Part shown: piece after piece, positions 1 through 9,204 of the stretch
Numbering within the stretch: the first letter of the stretch is position 1
Layout: each line of letters starts with the position of its first letter
DNA from: Aliivibrio sp. 1S175
GTDB taxonomy: Bacteria > Pseudomonadota > Gammaproteobacteria > Enterobacterales > Vibrionaceae
NCBI RefSeq assembly: GCF_001690985.1
Contig: NZ_MAJS01000012.1
Coordinates: forward strand, 1 to 64,000
DNA length: 64,000 nucleotides
Direction of reading: 5' to 3'
Translations under genes and position numbers: made by a program
The notes under the pieces: generated by a model
What the model was told of the DNA's origin: nothing
The model's input: the letters and a program-made list of their open reading frames with translations, nothing else
Databases searched by the model: none

Positions 1-75
1 GCCATCCCTCCAATGCCGAGCATAATAGGGGTTTCTGATTTTATTGTAAAGCATAAAATGAAAAATAACGTCTGA
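1..75 (+). CDS. Possible 3' end of a plus-strand gene (partial)
   Basis: The plus frame beginning at base 1 is open for 24 codons and stops with TGA at 73-75, about 105 bases before a bidirectional terminator. That layout would fit the tail of a gene converging on yejM. The stretch is too short to recognise a family, and the minus strand is also open at the edge (a possible start near base 54 without a visible ribosome binding site). Nothing else is seen in 76-180. Confidence 0.25.
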   Translation, partial: AIPPMPSIIGVSDFIVKHKMKNNV

Positions 76-178
76 CTGCACTATTTTTGTTCGTTATGCT
101 TTGTTTTTAACTTATTAAGCTGTTTTTCTATATAAAACAGTGGGTAGTCAGCATCTGATTTTCTTTAATTGCAGATAT

Positions 179-208
179 AAAAAATCCCTTTATAAGAAAG
201 GGATTTTT
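179..208. terminator. Bidirectional intrinsic terminator after yejM
   Basis: A stem of about 10 bp (182-191 with 197-206) has a 5-base loop and an A run before and a T run after it. It lies just downstream of the yejM stop and would also serve a convergent gene on the plus strand. Confidence 0.8.
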
Positions 209-214
209 GATTTA

Positions 215-2023
215 TTATTTTTTAGGATGATAAAACCGTTTTAATTCTGAAATGCCTTGCATTAACAAAGACAATTTTGGTTTGTCATCGGCTAGGCGAT
301 TATAGTTTTCGTCGTAGACTTTATAATTACCAAAAGTATCGATCACTACCGTATTTTCATTTGTGATTAACGCGATGTTTTTTCTATCGCCAGCGAGTAA
401 CCAATTTCGCTCATTATCCTGAGTAAATAGATTCAAACCACTGCTGTAGCTTTCAGATGGCGTAGTGGTACTTAAAAAGGTTTCCATTAGCGTTGGTGCT
501 AAATCTAAATGGCTTGATCGAGTTGTTATTAATTCAGGCTCTACTTCAGGCCAATGGATTAGCATAGGCACGCGTAATTGATACTGGCTAAAGTTAGTGC
601 TTGCTCCCCAACTGTTTGTGTTGGTTTCATCAAACTCCATTCCGTGATTTGAGGTAATAACGACAATCGTTTTTTCCCAATCAGGAGATTGTTTTAATGC
701 CTCTAGTACCATTTTTAATTGTTGATCTGTTTTTTGTACCGCTTTACGGTAATTAATCTCAAACACATCTTCATTTGAATTGGTTGTTGAAATTGGGCTT
801 GTTGCATCATATTCAGACACTGAGGTTAGTTCTAAATAACTAAACCACGGTTGATCTTCTGTTTGCGCGCTAAACCAATCATTCCATGCTGTGATTGCTT
901 TTCCATCATTCATATTCACGTTGGATTCAGCGATTTCACCGTTGGTGAAAATAATTTGTTTATAAAGTGAAGAATTAAAATTATCACCACTGAATAAGCC
1001 AAAAGAGTAATTACGATTATGTAATTCAGCTAAAATAGGAGACTCAATATTTGAATTCCTAAAATTATCTACGTAATTTCCAGGAAGACCATAGAAAAGC
1101 CCAAATAGGCTGGTTGGGTTATTGCTTGCGCTGTAATGATTATTGTAGTTTAAATTATTTTGCGCAAAGCGGGTTAGATTTGGCGTATCTGTATGGTTCA
1201 AGGTATCAGCACGAAGACTATCGATCATGATGATTTGTAAATTATAACCCGTTTGTTTTGCCTTGAATTTAATCGACTCTAACGGATAACGCATTGCTTC
1301 TTGAGCTCCGCCTACTCCTTCTTCTTGAATTTGTTTTGCTAAAGCATCACGGTCGATAAAGCCGTGTTTTTCTAAGAATGAACGAGCAGTCATTGGATAT
1401 GACAGCGGGAAAGTGGCACGTTGAGCTGTTACTGGTCCATAAGCAGATGCATCTGCCCATGTATGAATTAAATGGCTGCCAATGAAGGCAACAGAAAACA
1501 GAATAGCAAAAGGGCGACCTACGTGCTTATGAGCTAATTTACGTAGCTTATTCCATACCCATTCAGATAAAGAAAGCTGAAGTAGGAACATCACAGGTAC
1601 GAGAATGAATAGATATTGCCATTGTGTATTTAAATTCGATTTATCGTTATTCAATAACATATCCCAAACTAAAGGGGTGATATGTAAATGAAGGGTTTGA
1701 TAAGCGTAGGTATCAAGCAATAATAATGTCATACCAGCGGTTGCTATAATGACACTTAATATCCGCATTAAGCGCTGGGATGGTGTAATAAAGGTTAGGG
1801 GAAATAAGACGAGAATATAAAACCCGAAGACTAAAAAACCAAAATGACCTATCCAGTTTAATACTAGATAGGTCTGCCCAAGTAGCGTTTCAGGCCATGG
1901 TGATTGCGATATATAACGTGTGCCAATAAGCATTGCAGCAATGATATTGAAAAAGCTGAACCAGTGACCCCAAGTAATTAACTTGGAGACTTTGTCGCCG
2001 TAGGTATTTCCGCTATCAACCAT
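215..2023 (-). CDS. yejM: Inner-membrane sulfatase-fold protein YejM (PbgA/LapC)
   Basis: The 602-residue protein has five predicted membrane segments near residues 15-35, 52-78, 85-105, 136-153 and 168-188. A periplasmic alkaline-phosphatase/sulfatase-like domain follows from about residue 262, with the MIDSLRADTL motif at 266-275. This is the architecture of YejM/PbgA, which in enterobacteria senses lipopolysaccharide in the inner membrane and controls LpxC turnover through LapB. The gene follows yejL by 19 bases on the same strand and ends at a strong terminator, so the pair is probably one transcript. Length and order match E. coli yejL-yejM. The role in lipopolysaccharide control is carried over from E. 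coli, not seen here. Confidence 0.93.
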   Translation of the reverse strand: MVDSGNTYGDKVSKLITWGHWFSFFNIIAAMLIGTRYISQSPWPETLLGQTYLVLNWIGHFGFLVFGFYILVLFPLTFITPSQRLMRILSVIIATAGMTLLLLDTYAYQTLHLHITPLVWDMLLNNDKSNLNTQWQYLFILVPVMFLLQLSLSEWVWNKLRKLAHKHVGRPFAILFSVAFIGSHLIHTWADASAYGPVTAQRATFPLSYPMTARSFLEKHGFIDRDALAKQIQEEGVGGAQEAMRYPLESIKFKAKQTGYNLQIIMIDSLRADTLNHTDTPNLTRFAQNNLNYNNHYSASNNPTSLFGLFYGLPGNYVDNFRNSNIESPILAELHNRNYSFGLFSGDNFNSSLYKQIIFTNGEIAESNVNMNDGKAITAWNDWFSAQTEDQPWFSYLELTSVSEYDATSPISTTNSNEDVFEINYRKAVQKTDQQLKMVLEALKQSPDWEKTIVVITSNHGMEFDETNTNSWGASTNFSQYQLRVPMLIHWPEVEPELITTRSSHLDLAPTLMETFLSTTTPSESYSSGLNLFTQDNERNWLLAGDRKNIALITNENTVVIDTFGNYKVYDENYNRLADDKPKLSLLMQGISELKRFYHPKK

Positions 2024-2042
2024 GGTAATTGAATTCTCGCTC

Positions 2043-2270
2043 TTAGTGAGTTTTTGGTAAATCTAATGAGCTAAGCAGTGCTTGAGCAAATTTTTCAGCG
2101 ATAATTTTACGCTGTTCTGCTGGCACTTCTTGGTTTAGAACATTAGTCGCAATGTTACCAACCAACATTAGAGATAGATCTGCAGGAGAACGATGTTTAT
2201 CTAATACATCGACCATCTCTGTTAGCATTTGTTCAATTTGTTTGTTGCTGTATTTAGAAGTAATAGCCAT
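2043..2270 (-). CDS. yejL: Small conserved protein YejL (DUF1414)
   Basis: The 75-residue acidic, helical protein has no signal peptide or membrane segment. It starts [19 protein letters not shown], typical of the YejL/UPF0352 family, whose biochemical role is unknown. It lies immediately upstream of yejM and head-to-head with yejK, exactly the arrangement in E. coli, which supports the call. Start codons of yejL and yejK are 76 bases apart, so both promoters must lie in or overlap that gap. Confidence 0.92.
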   Translation of the reverse strand: MAITSKYSNKQIEQMLTEMVDVLDKHRSPADLSLMLVGNIATNVLNQEVPAEQRKIIAEKFAQALLSSLDLPKTH

Positions 2271-2346
2271 AAGTCTTTTCAGTTAATGATAGTGAAAGCG
2301 GCTTATGATAACCTACTATGTACGTCAACTAAAAACCTTTTCTATT

Positions 2347-3363
2347 ATGAGTTTAATCCTTTCAAACGTAATTTTACATAAATTAGTAAAAAATGAGCAA
2401 GATGAGCTTGAAGTTTGTCTACGAAATCAACTTCTTGAGAATGAAGAATTTACTGAAGCCCTAGTTTCTGAGCTGCACAGAGTGTTTAATTCAAAAGCAG
2501 GTAAAGGTTTTGGTATTTTCAAGACTGAAAGTGAATTTGGTCACTGGTTAGGTTCTGTTCGTAAGAATGAAACCCCATTCTTAGAGTTTAGTAATAAATC
2601 AGCAGAAAAGCTGAAATCTGAGCTGATCAAATACCCATTTGCTGAAGAAGGTATTTTAGTTATCGCTGAATATCGTTCACTGGCAACGGAATATTTGTTT
2701 GTCGCTGTATTACCATCAAACGAAAGTATGAAGGTAACGGATCAACTAGATATTAGCTCTACTGATTACCTTGATATTGCCAAAATGGACATCGCAGCAC
2801 GCATTGATTTATCAACATGGGAAACAGATTCAGACTCTAATCGATACCTTACTTTTATTAAAGGTCGAGTGGGCCGCAAGGTATCTGATTTCTTCTTAGA
2901 TTTCTTACAAGCAGATGTTGGTATGGATACGAAGGTTCAAAACCAAGTATTAATGCAAGCAGTTGAAGATTTCTGTGCTGATGAACGGTTAGAGAAAGAA
3001 GAAAAACAGCAATACCGTAAGCAAGTATATGATTACTGTAATGGTCAGTTACAAGCTGGTGAAGAGTTAACGGTAAAAGAATTATCAGGTGAACTACCAA
3101 CATCTGAATCGGGTTCTAATTTCTATCAATTTGCTGAAGAGCAGGGTTATGAGTTAGAAGAATCTTTCCCTGTTGATCGTACGGCATTACGTAAATTAAC
3201 TAAGTTTGTGGGTGCTGGTGGTGGTTTATCCCTGAACTTTGATGCGATGTTACTGGGAGAGCGTGTTTTCTATGATCCAGAAACAGATACATTAACGATT
3301 AAAGGCACTCCGCCGAATTTAAAAGATCAATTAACACGCCGTTTAGGTTCTTCTGAATCATAG
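2347..3363 (+). CDS. yejK: Nucleoid-associated protein YejK (NdpA)
   Basis: From ATG 2347 the protein is 338 residues and begins MSLILSNVILHKLVKNEQ, the usual YejK start. An upstream in-frame ATG at 2305 would add 14 residues not typical of the family, so 2347 is preferred. YejK/NdpA is a cytoplasmic nucleoid-associated protein reported to associate with type II topoisomerases in E. coli. It is divergent from yejL-yejM, as in enterobacteria. No frameshift or truncation is visible. Confidence 0.93.
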   Translation: MSLILSNVILHKLVKNEQDELEVCLRNQLLENEEFTEALVSELHRVFNSKAGKGFGIFKTESEFGHWLGSVRKNETPFLEFSNKSAEKLKSELIKYPFAEEGILVIAEYRSLATEYLFVAVLPSNESMKVTDQLDISSTDYLDIAKMDIAARIDLSTWETDSDSNRYLTFIKGRVGRKVSDFFLDFLQADVGMDTKVQNQVLMQAVEDFCADERLEKEEKQQYRKQVYDYCNGQLQAGEELTVKELSGELPTSESGSNFYQFAEEQGYELEESFPVDRTALRKLTKFVGAGGGLSLNFDAMLLGERVFYDPETDTLTIKGTPPNLKDQLTRRLGSSES

Positions 3364-3504
3364 ATGGTATGTATTTGTTTATGTCATAAATGTGAAAATA
3401 GCGGTATTTTTATCGTAGATATTAACTATCTAAGTTAATTTTTTTTTACAAAATGCTACCCTATCTATTCTTAATTATCATAATTTGGCTAGGTAGGGTT
3501 GTTT

Positions 3505-4695
3505 ATGAAGCACACCTCAAAATTCTTTTCTATATTTCTATCTTTATTTGTACTTAATGGGTGTTCTTTACTTGAACTTAAAATTGAATCCCAATCGGAG
3601 CCTCTCACAACCGCGGAGTTAAATACCCGTATTTTAACTCGTGCATACAGTAAACATTTCTTTAGTGAAGTTGAATCCGCCGCAGACGAAATCTCAGCGA
3701 TGTATCCGAAAGACGATACCTTGCATCAATCTTATGTCTTGTTGTGGAAAATACACGCAGAAGAGGGGTTACAACATGCAGCGTATCAAGTGTCACCGAC
3801 TATTTCGTTAATTGATACATGGGTCTTTGCCGCTCAAATGGAGCAATTCTTTTCTGATGATGGAAAGGGGGCTGATGTATTTGAAGGGAATATTGATTTT
3901 AAAGCGAGTCAATTACTGCATGTCGACATTGAGGCATTAGCGAAGAAGCTATTACCAAGTTCTGAATTTAATGAAGCAAAAGACTTTATCGCACAATTTG
4001 TTGCAGATCACCCATTTGATAGCGTCGCCATGAGAAGAACCCCTGCGCTAAAAGCATGGCTAGCCGATCAAAATATTGATGAGACAGAAGCGGTAGCAAC
4101 GCTTGGTTCAATGCCTGAAGCGCTTGGTGATGTTTCTGATCAACTTAGTTTAGTCTCTGAGCAAACACCAAAAATCATGACATGGAAAGCTCAGCTTATC
4201 GCGATGAACAGCAATCTGAATGGCGATGACATTAATAAAACAATGGAAAGCTTACGAAATACATCGGAGTCATTCCAAGATTTTGTCAATAATAATCCAG
4301 AATACATGCAAAATTTAGCAGAACAAATGAGTTTGCAATTACAGCCATTATTGGATGATTTAGACAATAAAACAGATGATAAGTTAAACCAGTTAAGTGC
4401 AGAGCGTATCGCTTTGGAAGCCATGGTAGCAAGAGAGCGCCAAGAGCTGGTTAATATGGTAGAGAGAGAACGAAAAGCGATTGCAGTAATTGTCTCTCAA
4501 GAGCGAGAGAAGTTCACTCAAGATCTTGACCAAGTCTCACAAGATGTGCTGACGCTTGCGATGGATAAAGTGATTGATTTGATTAAGAGCACGATCATTT
4601 ACTTTATCTTGTTCATCTTGGCTATTTTCTTTGCGCCTTTAGGCTTAGGTTATTTCTTAGGGAAACGAGCGGCAGTAAAGAAAACAGTGGTATAA
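3505..4695 (+). CDS. Unrecognised lipoprotein with coiled coil and C-terminal membrane helix
   Basis: From ATG 3505 (AGGTAGGG at 3491-3498) the product is 396 residues. The N-terminus is a lipoprotein signal with lipobox VLNGC and lipidated Cys20. Residues about 20-270 look soluble. Residues about 290-345 form a charged coiled coil in which an 11-residue unit built on RERxx recurs three times. Residues about 355-380 form a strongly hydrophobic helix followed by a basic tail (LGKRAAVKK). A TTG at 3499 is also in frame but is less well spaced. I do not recognise the family. A lipid anchor at one end and a membrane helix at the other suggest an envelope-tethered or bridging protein, which is inference. 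The gene stands alone, ending at a strong terminator. Confidence 0.8.
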   Translation: MKHTSKFFSIFLSLFVLNGCSLLELKIESQSEPLTTAELNTRILTRAYSKHFFSEVESAADEISAMYPKDDTLHQSYVLLWKIHAEEGLQHAAYQVSPTISLIDTWVFAAQMEQFFSDDGKGADVFEGNIDFKASQLLHVDIEALAKKLLPSSEFNEAKDFIAQFVADHPFDSVAMRRTPALKAWLADQNIDETEAVATLGSMPEALGDVSDQLSLVSEQTPKIMTWKAQLIAMNSNLNGDDINKTMESLRNTSESFQDFVNNNPEYMQNLAEQMSLQLQPLLDDLDNKTDDKLNQLSAERIALEAMVARERQELVNMVERERKAIAVIVSQEREKFTQDLDQVSQDVLTLAMDKVIDLIKSTIIYFILFILAIFFAPLGLGYFLGKRAAVKKTVV

Positions 4696-4748
4696 AAATC
4701 ACAATGATGACAAATATCATGCAAAAGTAAATCAGATACAATAGACAT

Positions 4749-4788
4749 AAAAATGCCAGTGGTTGAATTAACAATCACTGGCATTTTT
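4749..4788. terminator. Bidirectional intrinsic terminator
   Basis: A perfect 13 bp stem (4749-4761 with 4776-4788) has a 14-base loop, with an A run on one side and a T run on the other. It separates the convergent lipoprotein gene and NhaC-type gene. Confidence 0.9.
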
Positions 4789-4817
4789 CTATTTAAAACA
4801 GAGTCGTTCTATTTTTA

Positions 4818-6254
4818 TTATGCAGTTTTTGTTTCTACTGCAATAACCTCATCTGTTTCTTCTGTGGTAATAATTGGGTCGCATTTATCAACAAACCAGC
4901 CCATGTAAGACGTAACAATCGTTACGATAATACATACAAAGCTTAACCACATGAACGGTGCGTAAGACAGTGTCGCAACACCTAAAATACTTGCCATGTA
5001 GATACCGTTATCACTCCACGGAACCATACCAGAGGTTAGCGTTCCGCCGAACTCTGCGTTGCGAGATAAGTTTTTACGTTTGTAGCCTAGGCGGTCGTAG
5101 TTTTTCGCACAAATCTTTGGTGTAAGGATAAGTGATACGTACATTGCAGAACCAAAGATGTTACCAAAGAAGGCTGTCGCAATCGTACTTGTCGCAAGTG
5201 AACCAGGACCTTGAACTCGTTTTTCGAATATTTTAGCAACTGTTTCTAGTACGCCTACTTTATCTAGCAGGCCACCAAAACCTAAACCAAAGATAATCAC
5301 CGCAACAGAACCTAGCATTGAAGACATGCCACCACGATTTAAAATTGAATCAATGAAACCAACACCTGATTCAATTGAATATGGAGCCCACGCTGTATTA
5401 AATGCGGTTAAGAAGTTGATGTCTTGAACCATCACAGCCCAGATAATTCCTAGCAATGAGCCAAAGCTGATCACAGGGAAAGAAGGCATACGCATTGCTA
5501 ATAGACCAAGAACAATAACCACAGGAACGAATGAGAATGGGGTGATAACGAATTGTTCTTCCATTGCTAAAATTACAGAATCTACTTGGCTCATATCCAC
5601 ATTACCTGCGAAATGGAAACCAAAAGCAGTAAACATAATACCAGTAATGATGTAACTGATAAGGGCAACAGGAAGCATGCCTTTAATATGCTCTACGACT
5701 TCAACACCAGACATAGAAGAAGCAAGAATTACAGAATCAGATAGAGGTGACATTTTATCACCGAAGTAACAACCTGAAAGGATAGCACCTGCAGTAATTG
5801 GAGCTGGAACACCAAGTCCTTGACCAATCCCCATCATAGCAATACCAGCGGTACCAGCAGCACCCCAAGATGTGCCCGTTGCGAGTGCTGTTAATGAACA
5901 GATAATCATCGTTGCAAGAAGGAAGATAGATGGGTGAATGGCTTTTAAACCATAATAAATGATGGTTGGAACAATACCACCAGAAATCCAAGTACCTACT
6001 AAAGCACCAACAGCCAAGAGAATTAATACCGCTCCTAGTCCATTGGAGATGCCGTTTAGAGCTGCTTTTTCTAAAGATTTGTAATCATGACCTAACTTGA
6101 TACCTAATGTAATGATAATGAACCAACCAATATAAAGTGCTAATTGGATAGGTAAATCAAGTTTAGCCGTGAATGAAAAGGCAAGAAGTAGAAATAGCCC
6201 TAAAGAAATAATTACCTGCGTTAGCGAAGGTAATTTTGTCGTTGCTTGCTTCAT
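4818..6254 (-). CDS. nhaC: NhaC-family Na+/H+ antiporter
   Basis: The product is about 478 residues from the ATG at 6252-6254, which has AGAGG eight bases upstream on its strand. A longer form starting at 6293 lacks a ribosome binding site. About eleven hydrophobic segments and the paired motifs GTSWGAAGTAG and SGCYFGDKMSPLSDS identify the NhaC/IT-superfamily fold. Such proteins exchange sodium or an organic ion for protons across the inner membrane. NhaC relatives often move amino or dicarboxylic acids, so the substrate is uncertain. The gene is divergent from asd across a 620-base gap and has no riboswitch-like element, unlike the second NhaC-superfamily gene at 25141. Confidence 0.85.
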   Translation of the reverse strand: MKQATTKLPSLTQVIISLGLFLLLAFSFTAKLDLPIQLALYIGWFIIITLGIKLGHDYKSLEKAALNGISNGLGAVLILLAVGALVGTWISGGIVPTIIYYGLKAIHPSIFLLATMIICSLTALATGTSWGAAGTAGIAMMGIGQGLGVPAPITAGAILSGCYFGDKMSPLSDSVILASSMSGVEVVEHIKGMLPVALISYIITGIMFTAFGFHFAGNVDMSQVDSVILAMEEQFVITPFSFVPVVIVLGLLAMRMPSFPVISFGSLLGIIWAVMVQDINFLTAFNTAWAPYSIESGVGFIDSILNRGGMSSMLGSVAVIIFGLGFGGLLDKVGVLETVAKIFEKRVQGPGSLATSTIATAFFGNIFGSAMYVSLILTPKICAKNYDRLGYKRKNLSRNAEFGGTLTSGMVPWSDNGIYMASILGVATLSYAPFMWLSFVCIIVTIVTSYMGWFVDKCDPIITTEETDEVIAVETKTA

Positions 6255-6756
6255 GTATAAAGCCTCTTTTTTGTATGCATGAATAAAATTCATACGATAA
6301 GGGATTGTGTTTCCTAAACGAGATGCACTTTACCTTATGATCAACAATAGATCGATTAAGTATGACTTATTTGTGATTTTCATCTCTAGCACTGTTAAGT
6401 TACTCACTTTAAAGTGAATAAATGGTTAAATTTTGTAATTTAAATGCAATGTGTTTGAATTTAACGCGATGTTAATCATTTATTTAATGTTAATTTTAAG
6501 TCATTTTTGTGGTTATTATTTTTATAATTAGGCTCTTTTTTAGAGTAATCGTTTGCTTTTGTTTTTATCTGTGATGTTTTATGAAGTGTAACGGGATATT
6601 TTTATAATCAAATGTTGGTTTTTGAGAGGTTTGTTTTATTTTTTATAGTTAAAGATTAAAAAATAACTTTTATTTGACGGTAATGTGAATGAGATGACTA
6701 AGTTAATTTTAAAAGTGTTTATATTTTGCGCGTTAATAGAAGGTAAGGAGTCTCTA
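6255..6756. other. Long AT-rich intergenic region between nhaC-like gene and asd
   Basis: This stretch is strongly AT-rich and has no convincing gene. It holds a perfect 14 bp palindrome TCACTTTAAAGTGA at 6404-6417 that could be an operator. It must carry the promoters for the leftward antiporter gene and probably for the asd leader. No lysine-riboswitch core motifs were found here. Confidence 0.6.
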
Positions 6757-6861
6757 ATGAGAAGAAATATGATGCATAAAATAAATAAAATACAACAAAT
6801 AGTGCTTGAGATTTTTTTCTGTTCATCATATAGATGGAGTAAGCACTTTTTATTTTATTAA
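6757..6861 (+). CDS. Possible leader peptide (34 aa) before asd
   Basis: An ATG at 6757 is preceded by a near-perfect AAGGAG at 6745-6750 with 6-base spacing, the strongest ribosome binding site in the neighbourhood. It opens a 34-codon frame rich in Met, Lys, Ile and Phe that ends with TAA at 6859-6861, 16 bases before the asd start. The frame runs through a stem (6801-6807 with 6841-6847) followed by a T-rich stretch. It could be a translated leader controlling asd, or a small protein. Only the ribosome binding site and open frame are seen; function is inference. Confidence 0.4.
   Translation: MRRNMMHKINKIQQIVLEIFFCSSYRWSKHFLFY
6801..6852 (+). promoter_or_regulatory. Terminator-like stem in the asd leader (possible attenuator)
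   Basis: AGTGCTT at 6801-6807 pairs with AAGCACT at 6841-6847 and is followed by TTTTATTTTATT. The 33-base loop contains its own small hairpin (CATC/GATG). The stem lies inside the small ORF at 6757-6861, so ribosome position could affect folding. The seven-pair stem and long loop make this a weak terminator. Confidence 0.35.
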
Positions 6862-6877
6862 TTACAGGGAGAGTACA

Positions 6878-7993
6878 ATGAGAGTAGGTTTAGTCGGCTG
6901 GCGCGGAATGGTGGGTTCAGTATTAATGCAGCGTATGGTTGAAGAGCGTGATTTTGACCATATTGATCCTGTATTTTACACCACATCACAAGTCGGAATT
7001 CCAGCACCAAACCTTGGGAAAGATGCCGGTTTACTGCAAGATGCTTTTGATATTCAATCGTTATTAAAATTGGATGCAATTATTACCTGTCAAGGTGGTA
7101 GTTATACTGAAAAAGTATACCCAGCACTTCGTCAAGCAGGTTGGAAAGGCTACTGGATTGATGCCGCGTCTACATTACGTATGAAAGATGATGCGATTAT
7201 TACGCTTGATCCAGTGAACTTTGATCAAATTCAACAAGGTATTCATGCAGGTACTAATACGTATGTTGGTGGTAACTGTACGGTTAGCTTAATGCTAATG
7301 GGTCTTGGTGGCTTATATAAAGCGGGTTTAGTTGAGTGGGTGAGTGCAATGACGTATCAAGCAGCTTCTGGTGCTGGTGCGAAAAATATGCGTGAGCTAA
7401 TTTCTCAAATGGGCGTAGTGAATGATTGCGTGACATCTGAACTCGCAAACCCTTCAAGCTCTATTCTAGATATTGATAGAAAAGTAGCAGAGACAATTCG
7501 TTCTGATTCTTTCCCAACCTCAGAGTTTGGTGCTCCATTGGCGGGTTCGTTGATCCCTTGGATTGATGTGAAGCGCGAAAATGGACAGAGTAAAGAAGAA
7601 TGGAAAGCAACCGTTGAAACCAATAAAATCCTTGGTCTACAAGATTCTCCAATTGCGATTGATGGTACGTGTGTACGTATTGGTGCAATGCGCTGTCACT
7701 CACAAGCACTGACTATTAAGCTAAAACAAGATGTACCGATGGATGAGATTGAAGAGATCATCGCAACGCATAATGATTGGGTTAAAGTTATTCCAAATGA
7801 GCGTGATATTACTGCTCAAGAGTTAACACCTGCAAAAGTAACAGGTACGCTATCTGTTCCTGTTGGTCGTTTGCGTAAAATGTCGATGGGTAATGATTTC
7901 TTAAACGCCTTTACCGTCGGTGACCAATTACTATGGGGTGCAGCAGAGCCACTTCGTCGTACATTGCGTATTATTCTTAACGAAAAGAAATAA
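6878..7993 (+). CDS. asd: Aspartate-semialdehyde dehydrogenase
   Basis: This cytoplasmic enzyme reduces aspartyl phosphate to aspartate semialdehyde with NADPH, the branch point toward lysine/diaminopimelate, threonine and methionine. From ATG 6878 (GGGAGAG upstream) it has 371 residues. The nucleotide loop [10 protein letters not shown] is at residues 4-13 and the catalytic cysteine is Cys134 in [10 protein letters not shown]. Length and motifs match the gamma-proteobacterial enzyme. Aspartate semialdehyde is also the precursor of the diaminobutyrate used by the norspermidine operon at 35-40 kb, so it supplies that pathway. An in-frame upstream start would add 24 unrelated residues and is rejected. 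Confidence 0.96.
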   Translation: MRVGLVGWRGMVGSVLMQRMVEERDFDHIDPVFYTTSQVGIPAPNLGKDAGLLQDAFDIQSLLKLDAIITCQGGSYTEKVYPALRQAGWKGYWIDAASTLRMKDDAIITLDPVNFDQIQQGIHAGTNTYVGGNCTVSLMLMGLGGLYKAGLVEWVSAMTYQAASGAGAKNMRELISQMGVVNDCVTSELANPSSSILDIDRKVAETIRSDSFPTSEFGAPLAGSLIPWIDVKRENGQSKEEWKATVETNKILGLQDSPIAIDGTCVRIGAMRCHSQALTIKLKQDVPMDEIEEIIATHNDWVKVIPNERDITAQELTPAKVTGTLSVPVGRLRKMSMGNDFLNAFTVGDQLLWGAAEPLRRTLRIILNEKK

Positions 7994-8030
7994 TCTCTGA
8001 GTAGAATTAATAGCATTAGTTTATAGAACA

Positions 8031-8068
8031 AAAAAGGCTTCCCATGAGAATATCAGGGAAGCCTTTTT
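8031..8068. terminator. Bidirectional intrinsic terminator between asd and ansA
   Basis: A 13 bp stem (8031-8043 with 8056-8068) includes GGCTTCCC/GGGAAGCC and is flanked by A and T runs. It serves the convergent asd and ansA genes. Confidence 0.9.
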
Positions 8069-8098
8069 ATTATAACAAGATAACCTTGTTACAAGATT

Positions 8099-9112
8099 TT
8101 AGTGAGTTAACTCGCCACGTAAACTTTGCTGCATCATGGTACGCATGGTTTCATAAGGCAAATCTTTACTTAGTAGGTAGTGAAGTTTAGCTAGTGCAGC
8201 TTCAGGGGTCATATCATAACCGCTGATCACTCCTGCATTAGCAAGCGCACAACCTGTTGCGTAACCGCCCATGTTTACTTTTCCTGATAAACATTGAGTT
8301 AAGTTTACAACGACAACGCCACGCTCAGAAGCCTCTTTTAATTGTGCTAAAAGCTCTGGGTTTTGTGGTGCATTACCGACACCAAAAGTCAGTAATATCA
8401 TGGCATTCACAGGTTGGCGTAATGTATTTTTAATCACTTCCGCTGAGATACCCGGGTACATGGTTACGACGCCGATAGGTTGTGGCGTAATATTATTAAC
8501 CGTAAATTCACCTTCTGGCTGTTTATTGATTTCTGCACCGTTGATTTGGATATTAATACCCGCCTCAAGTAATGGGGGTAAATTTGGAGAAGAAAAAGCG
8601 TCAAAACCATCTGCATGAGATTTTGTACTGCGATTACCACGGATTAATTTGTTATTGAAAAATAAGGTTACTTCATTAATTGGGTAATTAGCCGCAATAT
8701 GTAATGCGTTTAATAGGTTGCTTTGGCCATCTGAGCGAAGTTCAGCAAGAGGAATTTGAGAACCCGTTACAATCACTGGTTTTCCTAGATTCTCTAGCAT
8801 GAATGAAAGAGCTGATGCTGTATAGGCCATGGTATCCGTACCATGAAGAATTACAAATCCGTCGTATTTATCGTAGTTAGCACGAATATCATCTGCAATA
8901 CGTTGCCAATCTTCTGGCGTCATATCAGATGAGTCAATTAATGGCTCATATTCGTGAATGGTGAAAATAGGCATTTCTGCACGGTGAAACTCAGGCATTT
9001 GCTTTAATTGGTGCTGCATAAAACCTGATGCTGGAACGTAGCCATGATCATCAGATTTTAACATGCCGATTGTGCCGCCTGTATAGGCGATGTAAATGTG
9101 TTTTCTTTCCAT
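8099..9112 (-). CDS. ansA: L-asparaginase I (cytoplasmic)
   Basis: The 337-residue enzyme hydrolyses asparagine to aspartate and ammonia. It carries the first catalytic threonine motif TGGTIG at residues 11-16 and the second motif HGTDTMAYTASAL near residues 90-102. The absence of a signal peptide indicates the cytoplasmic type I enzyme and not periplasmic AnsB. It follows sppA on the same strand, the order found in E. coli, but a hairpin with a T-rich tail at 9176-9193 separates the two, so it may have its own promoter. ATG 9112 is preceded by a purine-rich stretch. Confidence 0.94.
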   Translation of the reverse strand: MERKHIYIAYTGGTIGMLKSDDHGYVPASGFMQHQLKQMPEFHRAEMPIFTIHEYEPLIDSSDMTPEDWQRIADDIRANYDKYDGFVILHGTDTMAYTASALSFMLENLGKPVIVTGSQIPLAELRSDGQSNLLNALHIAANYPINEVTLFFNNKLIRGNRSTKSHADGFDAFSSPNLPPLLEAGINIQINGAEINKQPEGEFTVNNITPQPIGVVTMYPGISAEVIKNTLRQPVNAMILLTFGVGNAPQNPELLAQLKEASERGVVVVNLTQCLSGKVNMGGYATGCALANAGVISGYDMTPEAALAKLHYLLSKDLPYETMRTMMQQSLRGELTH

Positions 9113-9167
9113 AATAACAACGGTACAGAGTTATGGGAGGTGGTGCGATTATACTGGTGATTAGACA

Positions 9168-9193
9168 TAAAGAAAGCCCGACATGTGTCGGGC
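9168..9193 (-). terminator. Intrinsic terminator after sppA
   Basis: GCCCGAC at 9176-9182 pairs with GTCGGGC at 9187-9193 around a 4-base loop. On the minus strand the stem is followed by TTTCTTT. It would end sppA transcripts or attenuate readthrough into ansA. Confidence 0.65.
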
Positions 9194-9204
9194 TCGTCAT
9201 GCTT

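Noticed and set aside
2858-3103. Open frame on the minus strand inside yejK
   Set aside because: It is fully inside a clear plus-strand gene, with no ribosome binding site and no recognisable family.
6255-6877. Possible lysine riboswitch before asd or the NhaC-like gene
   Set aside because: None of the conserved L-box segments seen at 24887-25062 is present here.
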